From Diplocarpon mali (taxonomy: Eukaryota > Ascomycota > Leotiomycetes > Helotiales > Drepanopezizaceae): 64,000 nt of DNA. The notes below the pieces were generated by a model that had not been told where the DNA came from, searched no databases, and saw nothing but the letters and a program-made list of their open reading frames with translations. The stretch covers positions 186,001-250,000 of the forward strand of contig JAENRP010000024.1 of assembly GCA_024741835.1 (NCBI GenBank), read 5' to 3'. This document shows, piece after piece, positions 61,444 through 64,000 of this stretch (positions are counted from its first letter, which is position 1; each line of letters begins with the position of its first letter). The position numbers were made by a program, and so were the translations under genes.

Positions 61444-64000
61444 ATTTTCTAATTCTAAGTCTCTATTCCTCTTTAAAGATATAGGTTCAGCTATAGGTTC
61501 TATAGGCTTATTATCTAAGGAACCGCTTTCTAATAGTAGAGGCTTATTATTACTTATACCTATTTTAAGAATATCCTTTACCTTAAGTACTTTAATTAAA
61601 GGGATAATAATATCGAAGTTGTTTTATACTTTAAGTAGTTCGCGGATAATAGGAATAGTCTATTCGGCCTTTAGGCAATTAGCAGGTCATCGATTAGCAG
61701 GTGCGCTTAATATACTTAAGCTAAGAGAAAGGGGTTATTAATTTAGCTTAATAGTATCACTATTAAGTAGTATACCTTACGAATCTCTAAGTATGCAAAG
61801 CTTTAAGGATAGCTCCTTCCTATTTTGAGATTTATTAAACTTAATTATTAAAGATATAATTACTCACTTTAGATCTAGCATATATACTATCTATTGCTTT
61901 ATTATTTATTTAATATATTTAATAAATATATATTCTTTACCTTAATCTATTAGCTTCTTGCTCTTTATACCTACGGGCTAGGACTTTAGGCTAATATAAG
62001 AGTAGCAAATACTTTTAAAGACGCAGATGTAGTCTAGGCTTGGTTTCTATTTGAAATATACCTTATATAGTAATATTTAAGTACTATTAACTATTAGTCT
62101 ATTACCTATTCTATTTTATAAGTATATATCTGCCTTAACCGCAAGGTCCTAGAATTCCAATAGTAGGTCAGTATCTTATAGTAGAGCGCGATAGTCAGTC
62201 TCTGCTTATTAGATGCTTTACTTAGTAATACTATTCTAATAGGAACCTTTATATATTATAGTTAGTTTATAATAAACTCCTTATTTTACCTATTTATTAA
62301 GCTTTACCCTAATCTCTAATATATTATCAGACCTAATAGCTATTAGCTTTAATTAGGTTTAGCATTCTTCTATCACTTTTTAAGTTTCTAGCTTTTTTAT
62401 AAGCTTAGATTTGGTTCTAGCGTAAATGGTCTATATCTATTAAGTAGAGTTATCTACTATTTAAGAAAACCAATTATTTCCTTTAATTAAAGTTATAAAT
62501 AGTCTGGTAGTATTAATAGATATTAGTATTAGTATTAAATCTTTCTATAGATTAAGCTTAGTTTGCATCTAATTTCGAAGTTTTATTAACTTATAAATTT
62601 AGTATATTAAGTGATCCTTTAGTACTTAGATCTTCCGTTTTAGGATTAAGACCTTATATAAGCCCTTTAATTTCTCTAGCCTTAAATGCGCGAATCTTTT
62701 ATATATTAGTTAATACCTTAATAGGCTTTTAGCTTTTAATAGCTTTAGTAGCCTATTATTAGTCGATGCTTTATTATCAGCGGTTAAAAAGGACTAATAA
62801 TAGTAGTTTGAGGTTTTGCTGTTTTCCAATTGCAAGCCTAGCTTAAGAGTTGTTTTTAATAAAACCGCAAGATCTACTTACAGTCTTAGCTTAAAAGTCG
62901 ATTTCCTAGAAATGGCGAGATCTACTCGCGGTCCTAGCTTAAGAGTTATCTCTAACGAATTTGCGAATTTTACTTATAATCCTAGCCTAAGAGTCATTTT
63001 TATAAATTTCACTTGCGATCTTGGCCTAAGAGTTATTATTAGTAAAATTGCAGAATCTACTTATAGTCCTAGCTTAAGAGTTATTTCTATTAAATTCACT
63101 TATGATCCTAGCTTAAGAGTTATCTTTAAGGATACTTTATAATCTACTTATAGTCTTAGCTTAAGAGTCATTTTTGCAAATTTTACTTGCGATCCTAGCT
63201 TAAGAGTCCATCTATTCTCTTTATCCTTACTTAATTATATTAGAATAGAAAGTGCACTTTCCTTAAAGGAATCTACTTATAGGTCTGGCCTAAGAGTAAA
63301 TTTCTATAATATTACCTTTAAGATAATATAAAGTTTATCTTTGATTTTAACTTTAAAGATCACTTTATAATTATTATTTATAAATTATATAAATTGATTA
63401 TTAAAAACTCTTATATAATTTAACTCTATATAGATCTTATAGTTAAATAAGAGATTAATACTTAAGCTAGGCATAAGGAGAACATTTTGCAAAAGGAAAG
63501 AAACGCTAGCGATATTCATCTCTATTATATCTATTAAGTCTATATACAACCTTCTACTACTAACTTTAATAGAGCGCCTTTTTATTTTAATAAGCGGGCC
63601 TTTAAATAGGTAAGGTTTGTTAATTATATATACTATACAACTAGTATTATTATATTAGTTGGATTTAAAGATCTTACGAAGATCGGCTTTTAAAATATAA
63701 GCATCTTTATTATAATTATCATTTGAATTATCAGAAGTGGATTTAGGTTTAAATAACCTACTATTATTATTAAAGGTATCTGCTAAAGTTTTAGCTGAAT
63801 AGCCTTTTCCTTTTCCTTTGCCTTTCCTTAGTAGTTGCGGCCTTTGGCAAGATGAGGGCAGTTTGCTTTTTAACTTCTGCTTTAATTACTTCTTAATATT
63901 AAAGCTAGCGACTATATTGATCAATTGCCTTTTAACTTTATAATTAGTAATATTATAAGTACTATTATAGAAGTAGTATCCCTGATAAGCTTAAGGGCTT
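61444..64000 (-). pseudogene. Element E (Ty1/copia type) gag-protease-integrase remnant, continues past the window
   Basis: On the minus strand from the right edge: a CCHC zinc-knuckle remnant at about 63.85-63.98 kb (Y-Y-F-Y-N-S-T-Y-N-I-T-N-Y, the Tyr residues replacing Cys), a Lys-rich segment, a protease region at about 63.4-63.75 kb, the palindrome array at 62828-63298, and the integrase at about 62.05-62.5 kb (N-N-W-F-S, I-A-I-R-S-D-N-I-L-E, G-V-Y-Y-K-L-T-I). The 5' LTR lies outside. The frame continues at 38079 after B is removed. Confidence 0.82.
62828..63298. repeat. Array of ten 24-bp palindromic repeats inside element E
   Basis: Copies start at 62828, 62876, 62924, 62972, 63011, 63059, 63098, 63146, 63185 and 63275. 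The spacings are 48, 48, 48, 39, 48, 39, 48, 39 and 90 bp, all multiples of 3. The plus strand gives a 108-codon open frame (62816-63142) that repeats Y-S-P-S-L-R-V with short linkers. The array lies between protease and integrase of element E, which is encoded on the other strand. Confidence 0.9.

Larger units (their letters stand above)
14641..64000. repeat. AT-rich, RIP-degraded block of nested LTR retrotransposons
   Basis: The whole right part lacks any intact host gene. CpA and TpG are scarce, TpA is abundant, and recognisable pol frames carry many TAA/TAG codons where Gln or Trp codons are expected. This is the footprint of repeat-induced point mutation, a premeiotic C-to-T process known in ascomycetes. 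All coding remnants in it are therefore annotated as pseudogenes. Confidence 0.9.

Noticed and set aside
61969..61992. A possible 28th, degenerate copy of the palindrome (ACCTACGGGCTAGG start)
   Set aside because: Only the left arm matches well; the right arm is too divergent to count.
62816..63298. CRISPR-like array, because of regularly spaced palindromic repeats
   Set aside because: The genome is fungal, the spacers are short and partly repeated, spacing follows multiples of three, and the same motif is dispersed singly in other elements.

Overview
The window looks like a piece of a filamentous ascomycete genome (Pezizomycotina). A Leotiomycetes-like fungus is a reasonable guess, but the genus cannot be fixed from the sequence. 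The reasons are short introns of about 45-65 bp (one of 163 bp) with GT...AG ends, typical ascomycete single-copy genes, and a sharp change near 14.6 kb from gene-rich DNA of balanced composition to AT-rich DNA. The AT-rich part carries the mark of repeat-induced point mutation (RIP): CpA/TpG is depleted, TpA is in excess, and the old coding frames are riddled with stops.

The first 14 kb holds six recognisable housekeeping genes. MSH4 (meiotic MutS homologue, minus, cut by the left edge) is divergent from an NLE1/RSA4 WD40 ribosome-assembly gene (plus). After about 3 kb with no convincing gene come a PHO80/PREG-type cyclin (minus), the catalytic proteasome subunit beta-1 PRE3 (minus, six exons including one of 15 nt), an ERV2-type ER sulfhydryl oxidase (minus) and, divergent from it, a branched-chain amino acid aminotransferase (plus, four exons). 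Splice junctions were chosen because they restore the conserved protein frame. The genes are not functionally linked; they are ordinary neighbours.

From about 14.6 kb to the end there is no intact host gene. The region is two stacks of nested LTR retrotransposons, resolved to base level by matching LTRs and target-site duplications (TSDs). Left stack: a plus-strand Ty1/copia-type element C (20057-28125, LTRs 301 bp, TSD ATGAT) sits in the RNase H of a minus-strand copia-type element A (18034-33692, LTRs 192 bp, TSD ATTTG), which sits in the pol of a minus-strand Ty3/gypsy-type element G (pol at 15-18 kb, gag/protease at 33.7-35.7 kb). Right stack: a minus-strand gypsy-type element D (44283-60046, LTRs 243 bp, TSD TATTAG) sits in the 3' part of element B (38080-61443, plus, same family as A, LTRs 197 bp, TSD ATTTT), which sits between the integrase and reverse transcriptase of a minus-strand copia-type element E (36.1-38.1 kb and 61.4-64.0 kb). 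A 195-bp solo LTR (35946-36140, TSD CTCTT) lies between the stacks. A run of 55 N (44709-44763) is an assembly gap in D.

The most unusual signal is a family of 24-bp near-palindromes, 27 copies found by eye, confined to elements D and E. In one register the palindrome reads as the same peptide (T-R-R-P-G-L-R-V) on both strands. Copies lie in phase with each other by threes, including an array of ten whose spacings are all multiples of 3. This resembles in-frame palindromic elements known from Rickettsia, but here it is in fungal retroelements.
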